A stretch of 64,000 nucleotides of DNA from Bacteroidota bacterium (GTDB lineage Bacteria > Bacteroidota > Bacteroidia > Chitinophagales > Chitinophagaceae): the NCBI GenBank assembly GCA_947460595.1, contig CANHGS010000001.1, positions 422,080-486,079 on the forward strand, in the 5' to 3' direction. Position numbers and translations under genes: made by a program. Shown here one piece after another: positions 51,788 to 60,081 of the stretch. Below the pieces are notes generated by a model that saw only the letters and a list, made by a program, of their open reading frames with translations, was not told where the DNA came from and did no database searches. How positions within the stretch are numbered: position 1 is the stretch's first letter; each line of letters begins with the position of its first letter.

Positions 51788-51810
51788 AAAAAAAGCCCTG
51801 AAAAAGGGCT
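51788..51810 (-). terminator. Terminator-like hairpin upstream of the EamA gene
   Basis: On the minus strand the stem AGCCCT (51810-51805) pairs with AGGGCT (51799-51794), and seven T follow (51794-51788). It stands 46-68 bases upstream of the EamA start. It could be an attenuator or stop antisense transcripts coming from the mscL side. Confidence 0.5.
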
Positions 51811-51868
51811 GGAATATGGTTCTTGTGCAATTTTTTTTTACTTTCAGCAAAAACATAAAAAGATTATT

Positions 51869-52303
51869 ATGGGAATGGTTAAAGAATTCAAAGAGTTTGC
51901 CATTAGGGGTAATTTGGTAGATACCGCAGTAGCGTTTGTTATGGGTGCCAGCTTTGGCAAAATTGTTTCCTCCTTTGTAGATGGCATGGTTATGCCTGCA
52001 GTGGGGATGCTTACCGGTGGGGTAGACTTTAACGATAAGAAGTTGATTCTCAAAGACCCTAGTCCCGAAGTAAAAGACGCAGCCGGCAAAGTAGTGGAAA
52101 AAGCTATTGCAGAAGTATCTGTGAAATATGGTAGTTTCCTTACCAACCTGATTGACTTTATCATTGTGGCATTTGCGGTTTTCTTGGTCATCAAAGCCAT
52201 TAACAAACTGAAGCAGAAGGAAGAGGCAACTCCTGCTGCGCCTCCTGCACCTTCTAGTACAGACCAATTATTGATTGAGATCAGGGACGCTTTGAAAAAA
52301 TAA
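51869..52303 (+). CDS. mscL: Large-conductance mechanosensitive channel
   Basis: Pore that opens under membrane tension and releases solutes after osmotic downshock. ATG at 51869 gives 144 residues; the frame continues upstream only as noise. The N-terminal helix (MGMVKEFKEFAIRGNLVDTAVAFVMGASFGKIV) forms TM1 with conserved pore glycines, the periplasmic loop is ~50-85, and TM2 is LTNLIDFIIVAFAVFLVIKAI. A Pro/Ala linker precedes the C-terminal helix. It is divergent from the EamA gene, with a terminator after its stop. Confidence 0.95.
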   Translation: MGMVKEFKEFAIRGNLVDTAVAFVMGASFGKIVSSFVDGMVMPAVGMLTGGVDFNDKKLILKDPSPEVKDAAGKVVEKAIAEVSVKYGSFLTNLIDFIIVAFAVFLVIKAINKLKQKEEATPAAPPAPSSTDQLLIEIRDALKK

Positions 52304-52330
52304 GCCCCTATTTGGTGGATAACTATTCCT

Positions 52331-52362
52331 AAAACAGCTGCTGTTTTGCAGCTGTTTTAGTT
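52331..52362 (+). terminator. Terminator after mscL
   Basis: AAAACAGCTGC (52331-52341) pairs perfectly with GCAGCTGTTTT (52348-52358), with a short T-run after. It lies 27 bases after the mscL stop. Confidence 0.85.
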
Positions 52363-52385
52363 TCTTTGCATCTAAACATTTTCCT

Positions 52386-53198
52386 TTGGCTACCGCGAAT
52401 TATCAGATCAAACTGGACCAGTTTGAGGGTCCTTTTGACCTTCTGCTCTTCTTTATTGAAAGGGATGAGTTGGATATTTACAATATTCCCATTACTAAGA
52501 TCATCAATGACTTTTTGGATTTTATTCACCAAGGCGAGAAATTGAATATTGAATTGAGTAGTGAATTCATTCTATTTGTTTCTACCCTCATGCGCATCAA
52601 GGCCAGACTCTTGTTGCCCAGAAAAGAAGTGGATGCTTCCGGAAATGAAATTGACCCTCGTCAAGAATTGATTGACAAAATCTTGGAATATAAACGCTTT
52701 AAAGAAGCGGCTACCCAAATGGCAGAAATGGAAGCGGTGCGCTTGCTTATGGTAAAACGTGGCAACCTGCACCGTGAAATTGCTGAGATTGGAGAAGAGG
52801 CATCTGAAGGAACCGAGATTCAAAACATTACTTTATTCAAGCTGATGAAGGCTTTTGAAAAAGTGATGCTTCGTGTTCAGGAAAGGCAGAACAAACCCGT
52901 GCATACCGTAGTTCGCTACAACCATACTATGGAAGGCAGCCGTGACTATATGCTGACCTTTGTGCAAAAGGAAAAAACGGTTGCATTTGAAAAAGTATTT
53001 GAAGACTGTCAAGATAAAATTCATGCCATTTTCTTATTCCTATCCATCTTAGAATTAACCCAACAGAAATTCATGAAAATGATGGTGGGTGAGGGACGTA
53101 ACAATTTTATTGTAGAATGGAATGACAATAGAGAATCAGACCTGACCGATGCGGGTTTAACCGAAGAAGAAATCAGCGCCAGCAGATTTGAAGACTAA
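52386..53198 (+). CDS. scpA: Segregation and condensation protein A
   Basis: Kleisin subunit of the Smc-ScpA-ScpB complex that compacts and helps segregate the chromosome. The 270-residue protein starts with TTG at 52386; no early ATG exists in frame. The N-terminal QFEGPFDLLLFFIERDELDIYNIPITKI binds the Smc neck. The C-terminal wing runs from ~200 (FLFLSILELTQQKFM) and ends in an acidic tail. No scpB or smc is in the window. The terminator at 53224 closes the gene. Confidence 0.93.
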   Translation: MATANYQIKLDQFEGPFDLLLFFIERDELDIYNIPITKIINDFLDFIHQGEKLNIELSSEFILFVSTLMRIKARLLLPRKEVDASGNEIDPRQELIDKILEYKRFKEAATQMAEMEAVRLLMVKRGNLHREIAEIGEEASEGTEIQNITLFKLMKAFEKVMLRVQERQNKPVHTVVRYNHTMEGSRDYMLTFVQKEKTVAFEKVFEDCQDKIHAIFLFLSILELTQQKFMKMMVGEGRNNFIVEWNDNRESDLTDAGLTEEEISASRFED

Positions 53199-53223
53199 GA
53201 TTTAATCAAGAGGATGACATAAA

Positions 53224-53255
53224 AAAAGCACCGGATTTATTTTCGGTGCTTTTTA
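53224..53255. terminator. Bidirectional terminator between scpA and dxs
   Basis: AAAAGCACCG (53224-53233) pairs perfectly with CGGTGCTTTT (53244-53253), with A before and T after, so it can end both scpA and the convergent dxs. Confidence 0.88.
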
Positions 53256-53307
53256 ATTTTCAGTATTTTTTATGCCCAATAGTGATTCAGACATTTCAAA
53301 AATCTTT

Positions 53308-53335
53308 TTTTGACTTTTGACTTTTCACTTTTGAA
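53308..53335 (-). repeat. GTCAAAA-type heptamers after the dxs stop
   Basis: Four 7-base units in register: TTTTGAC, TTTTGAC, TTTTCAC, TTTTGAA on the plus strand, touching the dxs stop codon. On the sense strand they read GTCAAAA/GTGAAAA. The dxs terminator lies 54 bases further on. Confidence 0.75.
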
Positions 53336-55270
53336 TTATCCCGCAATCCTGCTAGTTACAGAAATTGATTCACTCATTAGTTCTCTTACAGCTGCAGCAA
53401 TACCTTGTGCATCATAAGCGCATTCGCGATGCAATTCTTTGGGGCTTCCGTGTTCTACCAAACGGTCTGGAATACCTAAAATAGTCACATCGGCTTTATA
53501 GCCATATTTGTTCATGAATTCCAATACGGCTGAGCCAAATCCACCTACTACGGTGCCGTCTTCTACAGTCACAATTTTGCTGTATTTGCTAAAGGCTTCG
53601 TGTAGCAAATCCTCGTCAATGGGTTTTACAAAACGTAAGTCATAATGCGCTGGATTAATGCCCTCGGTTCTGAGTTCACGAATAGCTGCTTGGGCAAAAT
53701 TACCAGGGTGTCCAAAACTTAAAATGGCAACGCCATCTCCGTCTTTGAGTTTGCGTCCTTTACCAATGGTCAATGCTTGAAAGGGTGTTTTCCAATCTAC
53801 CATTACACCTTCTCCTCTTGGATAACGAATCACAAAGGGGTATTGGTTTTCCGGTAATTGAGAAGTATACATGAGGTTGCGCAATTCCTGCTCATTCATG
53901 GGTGCACTGATCACCATATTGGGTATGCAGCGCATATAAGGAATATCGTAACAACCATGGTGGGTAGGTCCGTCTTCTCCTACTAGTCCGGCACGGTCTA
54001 GGCAAAGGGTCACGGGTAGTTTTTGAATGGCTACATCGTGTACCACTTGGTCAAAAGCGCGCTGCATAAAAGAAGAATAAATATTACAGAACACACGCAT
54101 ACCCTGAGTAGCTAAACCAGCACTCAACGTAACGGCGTGTTGCTCACAAATACCCACGTCAAAAGCACGGTGTGGCATTTTCTCCATCATGAATTTCATA
54201 GAACAGCCACTAGGCATAGCAGGTGTAACCCCCATGATGGATTCATTCAATGCTGCTAGTTCCAATAAGGTATGTCCAAATACGTCTTGGTACTTGGGTG
54301 GTTGGGGAGCAGTAATGGGTTTCTTAACTATTTCTCCGGTTACTTTATCAAATAGTCCGGGTGCATGCCACTTGGTTTGGTCCTTCTCGGCCAGTGCATA
54401 GCCCTTTCCCTTTACGGTAACAATATGCAATAATTTGGGTCCGGGTATATTTTTCAGGTCCTTGAGGGTATCTACCAATTTGGTAATATTATGCCCGTCA
54501 ATGGGTCCAAAATAACGCAGGTTCAAAGCCTCAAACAAGTTGCTGCTCTTAGAAACTACGCCCTTGATATTGGCTTCTAATTTGCTGGCCATCTCCCTAC
54601 TAAAAGTTTTGCCCACGGGTAATTTGCCCATCAGGTTCCAAACTTCGTCGCGCATTTTATTGTAGGTAGGAGAGGTAGTAATATCGGTCAGATATCCCTT
54701 AAGCGCACCCACATTGGGGTCAATGCTCATACAGTTGTCATTGAGGATAATCAAGACATCACTATCGGCTACGCCGGCATGGTTCATGGCTTCAAAAGCC
54801 ATACCCGCTGTCATGGAACCGTCTCCAATTACGGCAATGGATTTTCTGTCTTCTCCCTTGTATTTGGCGGCCATGGACATTCCCAAAGCGGCAGAAATAG
54901 AGGTGGAAGAATGGCCTACGCCAAAAGTATCGTATTGACTCTCGCTTCTTTTTGGGAATCCGCTAAGACCATTGTATTTGCGGTTAGTGGCAAAATTATC
55001 CCTTCTACCTGTCAGGATCTTGTGTCCATAAGCCTGATGGCCTACGTCCCAAACCAATTGGTCATAAGGGGTATTATAAATATAGTGCAGTGCCACGCTG
55101 AGTTCTACCACACCCAAACTGGCTGCAAAATGACCGCCGTGTACACTCACAACGTCAATAATATACTGACGAAGCTCGTCACAAACCTGATGCAATTGTT
55201 CCCTGTTGAGCTTTTTGAGGTCAGTTGGGCTGTCAATTTGCTGTAGAAGTGGACCGGCCTTTATATCCAT
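53336..55270 (-). CDS. dxs: 1-deoxy-D-xylulose-5-phosphate synthase
   Basis: Thiamine-diphosphate enzyme condensing pyruvate and glyceraldehyde-3-phosphate, the first step of the MEP isoprenoid pathway. The start ATG at 55270 gives 644 residues (MDIKAGPLLQQI); an earlier ATG at 55300 would add ten. ThDP and substrate motifs are visible: VWDVGHQAYGHKILTGRR, IGDGSMTAGMAFEAMNHAG with NDNCMSID, and the second domain's DVGICEQHAVTLSAGLA and VCLDRAGLVGEDGPTHHG-like core (DRAGLVGEDGPTHHG). Isoprenoids from here could feed the GGGPS-family enzyme encoded at 58924. A heptamer array follows the stop. Confidence 0.95.
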   Translation of the reverse strand: MDIKAGPLLQQIDSPTDLKKLNREQLHQVCDELRQYIIDVVSVHGGHFAASLGVVELSVALHYIYNTPYDQLVWDVGHQAYGHKILTGRRDNFATNRKYNGLSGFPKRSESQYDTFGVGHSSTSISAALGMSMAAKYKGEDRKSIAVIGDGSMTAGMAFEAMNHAGVADSDVLIILNDNCMSIDPNVGALKGYLTDITTSPTYNKMRDEVWNLMGKLPVGKTFSREMASKLEANIKGVVSKSSNLFEALNLRYFGPIDGHNITKLVDTLKDLKNIPGPKLLHIVTVKGKGYALAEKDQTKWHAPGLFDKVTGEIVKKPITAPQPPKYQDVFGHTLLELAALNESIMGVTPAMPSGCSMKFMMEKMPHRAFDVGICEQHAVTLSAGLATQGMRVFCNIYSSFMQRAFDQVVHDVAIQKLPVTLCLDRAGLVGEDGPTHHGCYDIPYMRCIPNMVISAPMNEQELRNLMYTSQLPENQYPFVIRYPRGEGVMVDWKTPFQALTIGKGRKLKDGDGVAILSFGHPGNFAQAAIRELRTEGINPAHYDLRFVKPIDEDLLHEAFSKYSKIVTVEDGTVVGGFGSAVLEFMNKYGYKADVTILGIPDRLVEHGSPKELHRECAYDAQGIAAAVRELMSESISVTSRIAG

Positions 55271-55458
55271 GAGACTTTGTTTAGTTGTAAAAATAAGCAT
55301 TTAAGGCTTGCAAAAGCTGCCGTTAAAATAGTACAACACCCTTTGAAACAGATAGTTCGCCGCAGATAAGGGGAATTTCCGCCAGACAGATACCGATTTT
55401 GCCTTTAATCCCAAAATGGGGCTTCTAGGCTTTGTTTAGGGGGTATCTTTACCGGAAC

Positions 55459-56517
55459 ATGAGATGGAAAATTTCTGCATATTGGTGGTGCCAGTTAGGC
55501 GGTTGGTTATTTTATAGCCTAGCCATGGTTTTTTTTGCCTTTGTTTTTGAACAGAAATATACCAATATTTTCTATGCTAGATTGGCTATTGGCGTTTTTG
55601 CGGGTATCTTCTTTACCCATTTACTCCGTTTGATGGTGATTCGTTTTAAGATGCGCCCCCCAACACAGAAACAACGTTGGTTTCAATTGGCCGTTCTCAT
55701 TCTGACAATTTGTGTGCTTTATAATATGGCCAATTCTGCCCTAGTAGAATGGTTCAAACTCTATGATCCCGTTAAGAAAATCTCTTTTGAAAAGCGGTTC
55801 TTGGGTAACCTCATTTTTGATTCTCCTTTGATTTTTGTTTGGACTTCTATCTATTTTGTCTGGCACTATATTGAAGCGGGTAGAAAAAATGAGATTCAGC
55901 AAGTTAGACTTGAAACCTTGGTTAAAGAGCTGGAACTCAAGACCATCAAAAGTCATATTAATCCCCATTTTATTTTTAATGCCCTCAATAGCATCCGCGC
56001 TTTGGTAGATGAGAATCCAGACAGGGCTAGAACTGCCATTACGGAGTTGAGCAATATTTTACGCAGCAGCATGCAAGCAGAGAAATTGGAATTGGCACCT
56101 TTTGAAAAAGAATTGGGTATTGTAAAAGATTATCTGGCTTTAGAGCATATTCGTTTTGAAGACCGCTTGCGTATTGAATACGACATTGATGAAAATACCA
56201 TGGGTCAGCCTGTGCCTCCCATGATGTTGCAGACCTTGGTAGAGAATGCTATCAAGCATGGGATTAGCCAACAAAAAGAAGGCGGGGTAGTGCGCGTGAT
56301 CTCTGATTTTAGAGACAACCACCATGAACTGATTGTGCAAAATTCTGGTCACTTAAATGGTAACTTAGAAGCGGCTGCCGATGGATTTGGCATCAACAGT
56401 ACCCGCAACCGATTAAAATTATTGTTTGGTGGTAAAGCCAGTTTTGAGATCAGAGATACAGAGAATGGAATGGTAGAAGCGGTAGTAAAAATGCCGGTAA
56501 AAGACATGCATTATTAA
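55459..56517 (+). CDS. LytS/YehU-type sensor histidine kinase
   Basis: Membrane sensor kinase of 352 residues. Four hydrophobic segments in the first ~140 residues (QLGGWLFYSLAMVFFAFVF first) have no recognisable sensor domain. The His-kinase domain has the phosphoacceptor His in SHINPHFIFNALNSIRAL and the ATP-binding segment LVENAIKHGI. ATG at 55459 fits; the frame opens nine codons earlier with TTG. The response regulator follows after 17 bases. The stimulus is unknown. TATCTTTA at 55444 resembles a -7 box eight bases before the ATG. Confidence 0.92.
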   Translation: MRWKISAYWWCQLGGWLFYSLAMVFFAFVFEQKYTNIFYARLAIGVFAGIFFTHLLRLMVIRFKMRPPTQKQRWFQLAVLILTICVLYNMANSALVEWFKLYDPVKKISFEKRFLGNLIFDSPLIFVWTSIYFVWHYIEAGRKNEIQQVRLETLVKELELKTIKSHINPHFIFNALNSIRALVDENPDRARTAITELSNILRSSMQAEKLELAPFEKELGIVKDYLALEHIRFEDRLRIEYDIDENTMGQPVPPMMLQTLVENAIKHGISQQKEGGVVRVISDFRDNHHELIVQNSGHLNGNLEAAADGFGINSTRNRLKLLFGGKASFEIRDTENGMVEAVVKMPVKDMHY

Positions 56518-56534
56518 ACCTTGATTATAGCGTT

Positions 56535-57266
56535 ATGGCAATTAGAGCAATCATTATTGACGACGAACGTTTGGCCCGCAATGAGCTCAAAAAACTCTTG
56601 CAAGACCACTCAGATATTGAAGTCATTGAAGAAGCCGCCAATGTTGACGACGGCATTGAAAAAATAGAAACCCTAAATCCGGACTTGATTTTCCTAGACA
56701 TTCAAATGCCCGGTAAAACAGGTTTTGATTTGTTGGCCGAAGTGGAAAAAGCACCCCGTGTCATCTTCACTACAGCTTATGACGAATACGCCATCAAAGC
56801 CTTTGAAGTAAATGCTTTAGACTATTTGTTAAAACCTGTAGAACCCAAGCGCTTGGCAGATGCCATCCAAAAATTACATGTAGAAATCAGCAAAGAAAAT
56901 GCCGGTCTGAATGGGTTGAATCGTGGTCCTTTGACTGAGTTTGATCAAGTGTTTGTAAAAGATGGAGAACGTTGCTGGTTTGTAAAACTAGGGGAGATTC
57001 GTTTGTTTGAAAGCGTTGGTAATTATGCCAAAGTTTTCTTTGGTACCAATAAGCCCTTGATCCTAAAATCACTCAATGCATTGGAAGAGCGTTTGGATGA
57101 GCGCATGTTCTTCCGTGCCAACCGAAAACACATCATTAACCTGCGTTGGATTGAAAAAATTGAACCTTATTTTAATGGTGGTTTATTAGTTGATCTAAAA
57201 GGTGGGGAGAAAATTGAAGTGAGCCGGAGGCAGACGGTTAAGTTTAAGGAGATGATGAGCCTGTAG
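56535..57266 (+). CDS. LytTR-family response regulator
   Basis: DNA-binding response regulator paired with the kinase. The 243 residues have a receiver domain (phosphoacceptor Asp55 in IFLDIQMPG, KPVEP near 107) and a C-terminal LytTR domain (ERCWFVKLGEIRLFESVGNYAKVFF, RANRKHIINLRWIEKI). Target genes are unknown. After the stop comes a ~190-base GA-rich heptamer array, then a terminator, so the array is part of this gene's 3' untranslated region. Confidence 0.93.
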   Translation: MAIRAIIIDDERLARNELKKLLQDHSDIEVIEEAANVDDGIEKIETLNPDLIFLDIQMPGKTGFDLLAEVEKAPRVIFTTAYDEYAIKAFEVNALDYLLKPVEPKRLADAIQKLHVEISKENAGLNGLNRGPLTEFDQVFVKDGERCWFVKLGEIRLFESVGNYAKVFFGTNKPLILKSLNALEERLDERMFFRANRKHIINLRWIEKIEPYFNGGLLVDLKGGEKIEVSRRQTVKFKEMMSL

Positions 57267-57270
57267 TTTA

Positions 57271-57463
57271 GTGAAGAGTGAAGAGATAAAAGTGAAGAGA
57301 TAAGAGATAAGAGAGGGGGAAGAAGAAGTGAAGAGTGAAGAGTGAAGGAAGAAGAAGTGAAGAGTGAAGAGTGAAGGAAGAAGAAGTGAAGAGTGAAGAG
57401 TGAAGAGTGAAGAGTGAAGGAAGAAGAAGTGAAGAGTGAAGAACGAAGAGTGAAGAGAGGAGG
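57271..57463 (+). repeat. GTGAAGA heptamer array after the LytTR gene
   Basis: About 190 bases of GA-rich units. The first six are in exact 7-base register: GTGAAGA, GTGAAGA, GATAAAA, GTGAAGA, GATAAGA, GATAAGA. Later copies mix GTGAAGA with GAAGAAGAA blocks. The array starts four bases after the stop codon and ends ~50 bases before the terminator. No gene is seen in 57267-57570. Confidence 0.9.
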
Positions 57464-57511
57464 ATGATTGGCTTGGGGTGTATGTAGTGAAGAAGGGAAA
57501 TAAATATTTAG

Positions 57512-57541
57512 TAGGCGTGATTTAGTTGCGCCTATTTTTTT
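57512..57541 (+). terminator. Terminator after the GA-rich array
   Basis: TAGGCG (57512-57517) pairs with CGCCTA (57529-57534) around an 11-base loop, followed by seven T. It would end the LytTR transcript after the repeats. Confidence 0.75.
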
Positions 57542-57570
57542 GTTTTATATTGGACCTTGAAAAAATTACT

Positions 57571-58851
57571 ATGAAAAAAATAAGTTTGGCTATTTGCCTA
57601 TTTACTGTGTCATACTTACATGCGCAGAATATTGATGAAATTATCAATGCCAAAGAAGTAGAGCGAATTGAGCGCACCCTTGCCTCTGACGAGATGCAGG
57701 GGCGCAGAACCTTTAGTCCCGCCATTGAAAAGGCAGCCGCTTTTATTGCAGATGAGTTTAAACAAACCGGTTTGCAAACCTGGAAAAACAGCGGCACTTA
57801 TTTGCAAGAATTTGTGATGGTCAAACCCAAATTCATCAATGCTAGTTGCAATTTTAATGGAGTTGCCGTAGATGGTAGGGACGTGATTGTGGTGACTTGT
57901 CAACCCGATTTAAATATCACAGAAAATAGTGGGTATGAAAAAGTACTGATTGCAAAAGGAGCCAATCTGTCTAGTGAAGCCAACAAATATGTGCAGTCTG
58001 GTAAGAATTATTTTGTTACTGTAGATACTAGTTTTGCCAAAAGCTTTGGAAGATTAGCTGGTTTAAAAAGACAATTATTCAAAGCCGATAATAGCGTGGT
58101 CTTTGTATTGGCAGCGGAACAACCCAAAACCTTTACTGTGAGTTCTAAGCACGAATTCACCGAGCAAAAATTAGCCAATGTGATTGGGGTTTTGCCTGGC
58201 AAAAGTAAGAAGAATGAATACGTGATTTTTTCAGGTCACTATGACCACTTGGGAATTGGCAAAGCGGTGAACAATGATTCTATTTATAACGGCGCCAATG
58301 ATGACGCTGCTGGTACCACGGCCATGATGATGTTGGCCAAATATTTTAAAGCCAAGAATGACAATGAACGCACCCTAATTTTTGTGGCATTTACTGCTGA
58401 AGAAGTGGGTGGTTTTGGAGCAACTTATTGCTCTAGGCAATTTAATCCGGAAGACGTAAAAGCCATGTTTAATATTGAAATGATTGGCACAGAAAGCAAG
58501 TGGGGAAACAATTCTGCTTATATCACCGGTTTTGAACAAACCGATATGGGTAAGATTTTACAGGCCAATTTAGCAGGTACTGGTTTTACGTTTTACCCAG
58601 ATCCTTATACTGATCAGAACCTGTTCTATCGCTCGGATAATGCAACACTGGCCCGTTTAGGTGTTCCTGCCCATACTATTTCTACTTCTAAAATGGACAG
58701 TGAACCTAATTACCACAAAGTGACTGACGATATTGGTACACTAGATATGGAAAATATGGCTAGAATTATCAAGGCCATCGCGCTTAGCTCAAAGGGCATA
58801 GTAAGCGGAAAAGACACCCCTTCTAGGGTTAATGTAGCAGGATTGAAATAA
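57571..58851 (+). CDS. Secreted M28-family metallopeptidase
   Basis: Zinc aminopeptidase-type exopeptidase, 426 residues. ATG at 57571 begins a signal peptide (MKKISLAICLFTVSYLHAQ), so it is probably exported. Zn ligands are visible: GHYDHLGIG, GANDDAAGT, AFTAEEVGGFG and the final HTISTSKMDSE. A PA-like insert between the N-terminal part and the catalytic core is plausible. Relatives act as glutamyl cyclases or aminopeptidases; the exact activity is not shown. A terminator follows the stop. Confidence 0.9.
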   Translation: MKKISLAICLFTVSYLHAQNIDEIINAKEVERIERTLASDEMQGRRTFSPAIEKAAAFIADEFKQTGLQTWKNSGTYLQEFVMVKPKFINASCNFNGVAVDGRDVIVVTCQPDLNITENSGYEKVLIAKGANLSSEANKYVQSGKNYFVTVDTSFAKSFGRLAGLKRQLFKADNSVVFVLAAEQPKTFTVSSKHEFTEQKLANVIGVLPGKSKKNEYVIFSGHYDHLGIGKAVNNDSIYNGANDDAAGTTAMMMLAKYFKAKNDNERTLIFVAFTAEEVGGFGATYCSRQFNPEDVKAMFNIEMIGTESKWGNNSAYITGFEQTDMGKILQANLAGTGFTFYPDPYTDQNLFYRSDNATLARLGVPAHTISTSKMDSEPNYHKVTDDIGTLDMENMARIIKAIALSSKGIVSGKDTPSRVNVAGLK

Positions 58852-58875
58852 TCTTACCTATTCTAAAATAACTGG

Positions 58876-58904
58876 GCTCAGCAGGAAACTGCTGGGCTTT
58901 TTTT
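58876..58904 (+). terminator. Terminator after the M28 peptidase gene
   Basis: GCTCAGCAG (58876-58884) pairs with CTGCTGGGC (58889-58897), with one wobble, around a 4-base loop, followed by seven T. Confidence 0.85.
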
Positions 58905-58923
58905 ATGGATAAAAGATTTGGGA

Positions 58924-59679
58924 TTAAGCAATCACAGGAACGCTGTGAATAGCTGCGCTGATTTCTGCAATTAGATGGCTATCTTTTTCAATGGCATTGC
59001 CTACTACAATAATATCGGCACCAGCCTTGCAGTTCAAATAGGCTTTTTCTGGAGTGGTAATACCGCCACCAACAATTAGGGGTATTTCTATGTTTTTAGC
59101 CACTTTTTCAATCATGTCTTCTGTAATGGCCCTTTTGGCGCCACTTCCAGCATCCATGTAGATGAGTTTCATGCCCAACATCTCTCCTGCCATGGCTGTG
59201 CATAACGCAATTTCATTTTTGTCAGCAGGAATAGGGGAAGCATTTGAGATATAGGAAACCGTGGTTGGGGCACCTCCGTCTACCACCATATAACCGGTTG
59301 GCATGATTTCTAAGCCGCTTTTGCGAACAAAGGGGGCACTGATCACGTGTTGTCCAATCAATAATTCGGGGTTTCTACCTGAAATCAGGGACAAATAGAG
59401 TAGGGCATCGGCGTATTTACTGAGCTGGGAAGGAGAACCTGGAAAAAGGATAACCGGAATGGAACAAGACTGCTTAATCTGTTGGATACACTCGTCTAAA
59501 TGATTTGAGATAACCAAGCTGCCACCTACAAAAAAGTAGTCTACTTTGGCTGAAACCGCCAATTGAACCAGTTCTTCAATCTTGGCAGCGTCTACTTTGT
59601 CCGGATCAACCAGCACGGCAAAAGACTTCTTTCCCTGCTGCTTTTTCGCCACAAATTGTTGATAGATTGCCTGTTTCAT
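58924..59679 (-). CDS. GGGPS/PcrB-family prenylglyceryl phosphate synthase
   Basis: Transfers a prenyl chain from prenyl diphosphate to glycerol-1-phosphate, the first step of ether-lipid synthesis in Archaea. The 251-residue TIM-barrel protein (ATG at 59679; an ATG ten codons earlier is possible) has AVLVDPDKVDAAKIEEL, the GSLVISNHLDE loop, LFPGSPSQLSKYADALLYLSL and the phosphate-binding VGGGITTPEKA with ADIIVVGNAIEKD at the end. GGGPS-family enzymes have been characterised in Bacteroidota, but their final product there is unclear. It is a single gene, convergent with the M28 peptidase gene. Confidence 0.9.
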   Translation of the reverse strand: MKQAIYQQFVAKKQQGKKSFAVLVDPDKVDAAKIEELVQLAVSAKVDYFFVGGSLVISNHLDECIQQIKQSCSIPVILFPGSPSQLSKYADALLYLSLISGRNPELLIGQHVISAPFVRKSGLEIMPTGYMVVDGGAPTTVSYISNASPIPADKNEIALCTAMAGEMLGMKLIYMDAGSGAKRAITEDMIEKVAKNIEIPLIVGGGITTPEKAYLNCKAGADIIVVGNAIEKDSHLIAEISAAIHSVPVIA

Positions 59680-59872
59680 GTAAGAAATGGAATGGTTCCT
59701 AGCCTGCAAAAATGCAAAAAAGTTTTTGTTTATGGTGTTTATTCTTCAACTGTTTCTCCAATTTGGAACAATTGGGTCTTTTCAACTGTCCCGCTTGGAT
59801 TCTTTTGCCCAGATGAAGGAGAATTGTGCAAGGTTTTCCTATTTACGGATAATACTTGGTTAAACGCTTAGT

Positions 59873-59962
59873 TTTTCCACAAATAATTGTGTACATCTGT
59901 GGACATTTCAGCAAAATCAATCCTGTTTTGAGGTTTGGGATTATTCACATTCCTTTTCCACA
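59873..59962 (+). promoter_or_regulatory. Cluster of DnaA-box-like sites upstream of nrdJ
   Basis: Within 59680-60081, where I see no gene, four 9-mers resemble DnaA boxes: TTTTCCACA (59873-59881), TTATTCACA (59941-59949), TTTTCCACA (59954-59962), and ATGTCCACA on the minus strand (59906-59898). The first three fit the relaxed consensus TTWTNCACA. A partial palindrome CACAAATAATTGTG (59878-59891) overlaps the first box. They may be DnaA control sites for nrdJ or part of an origin. Confidence 0.4.
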
Positions 59963-60081
59963 ACCTGTTGATATTTACAAAATTGAAAATCAACATTGGA
60001 AGGATATTTTCGTCTACCGCTTAACAATTAGTTAACGGGGCTTATCACCCATTACCCAGAACAAAAAAATACGCTCCGATT

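Noticed and set aside
51737..51868. N-terminal extension of mscL and a long minus-strand extension of the EamA frame
   Set aside because: Neither resembles family N termini; both run through the divergent intergenic region and the other gene.
59563..59871. 102-residue plus-strand open frame
   Set aside because: Mostly antisense to the GGGPS-family gene and then into a non-coding spacer; no recognisable motif or promoter.
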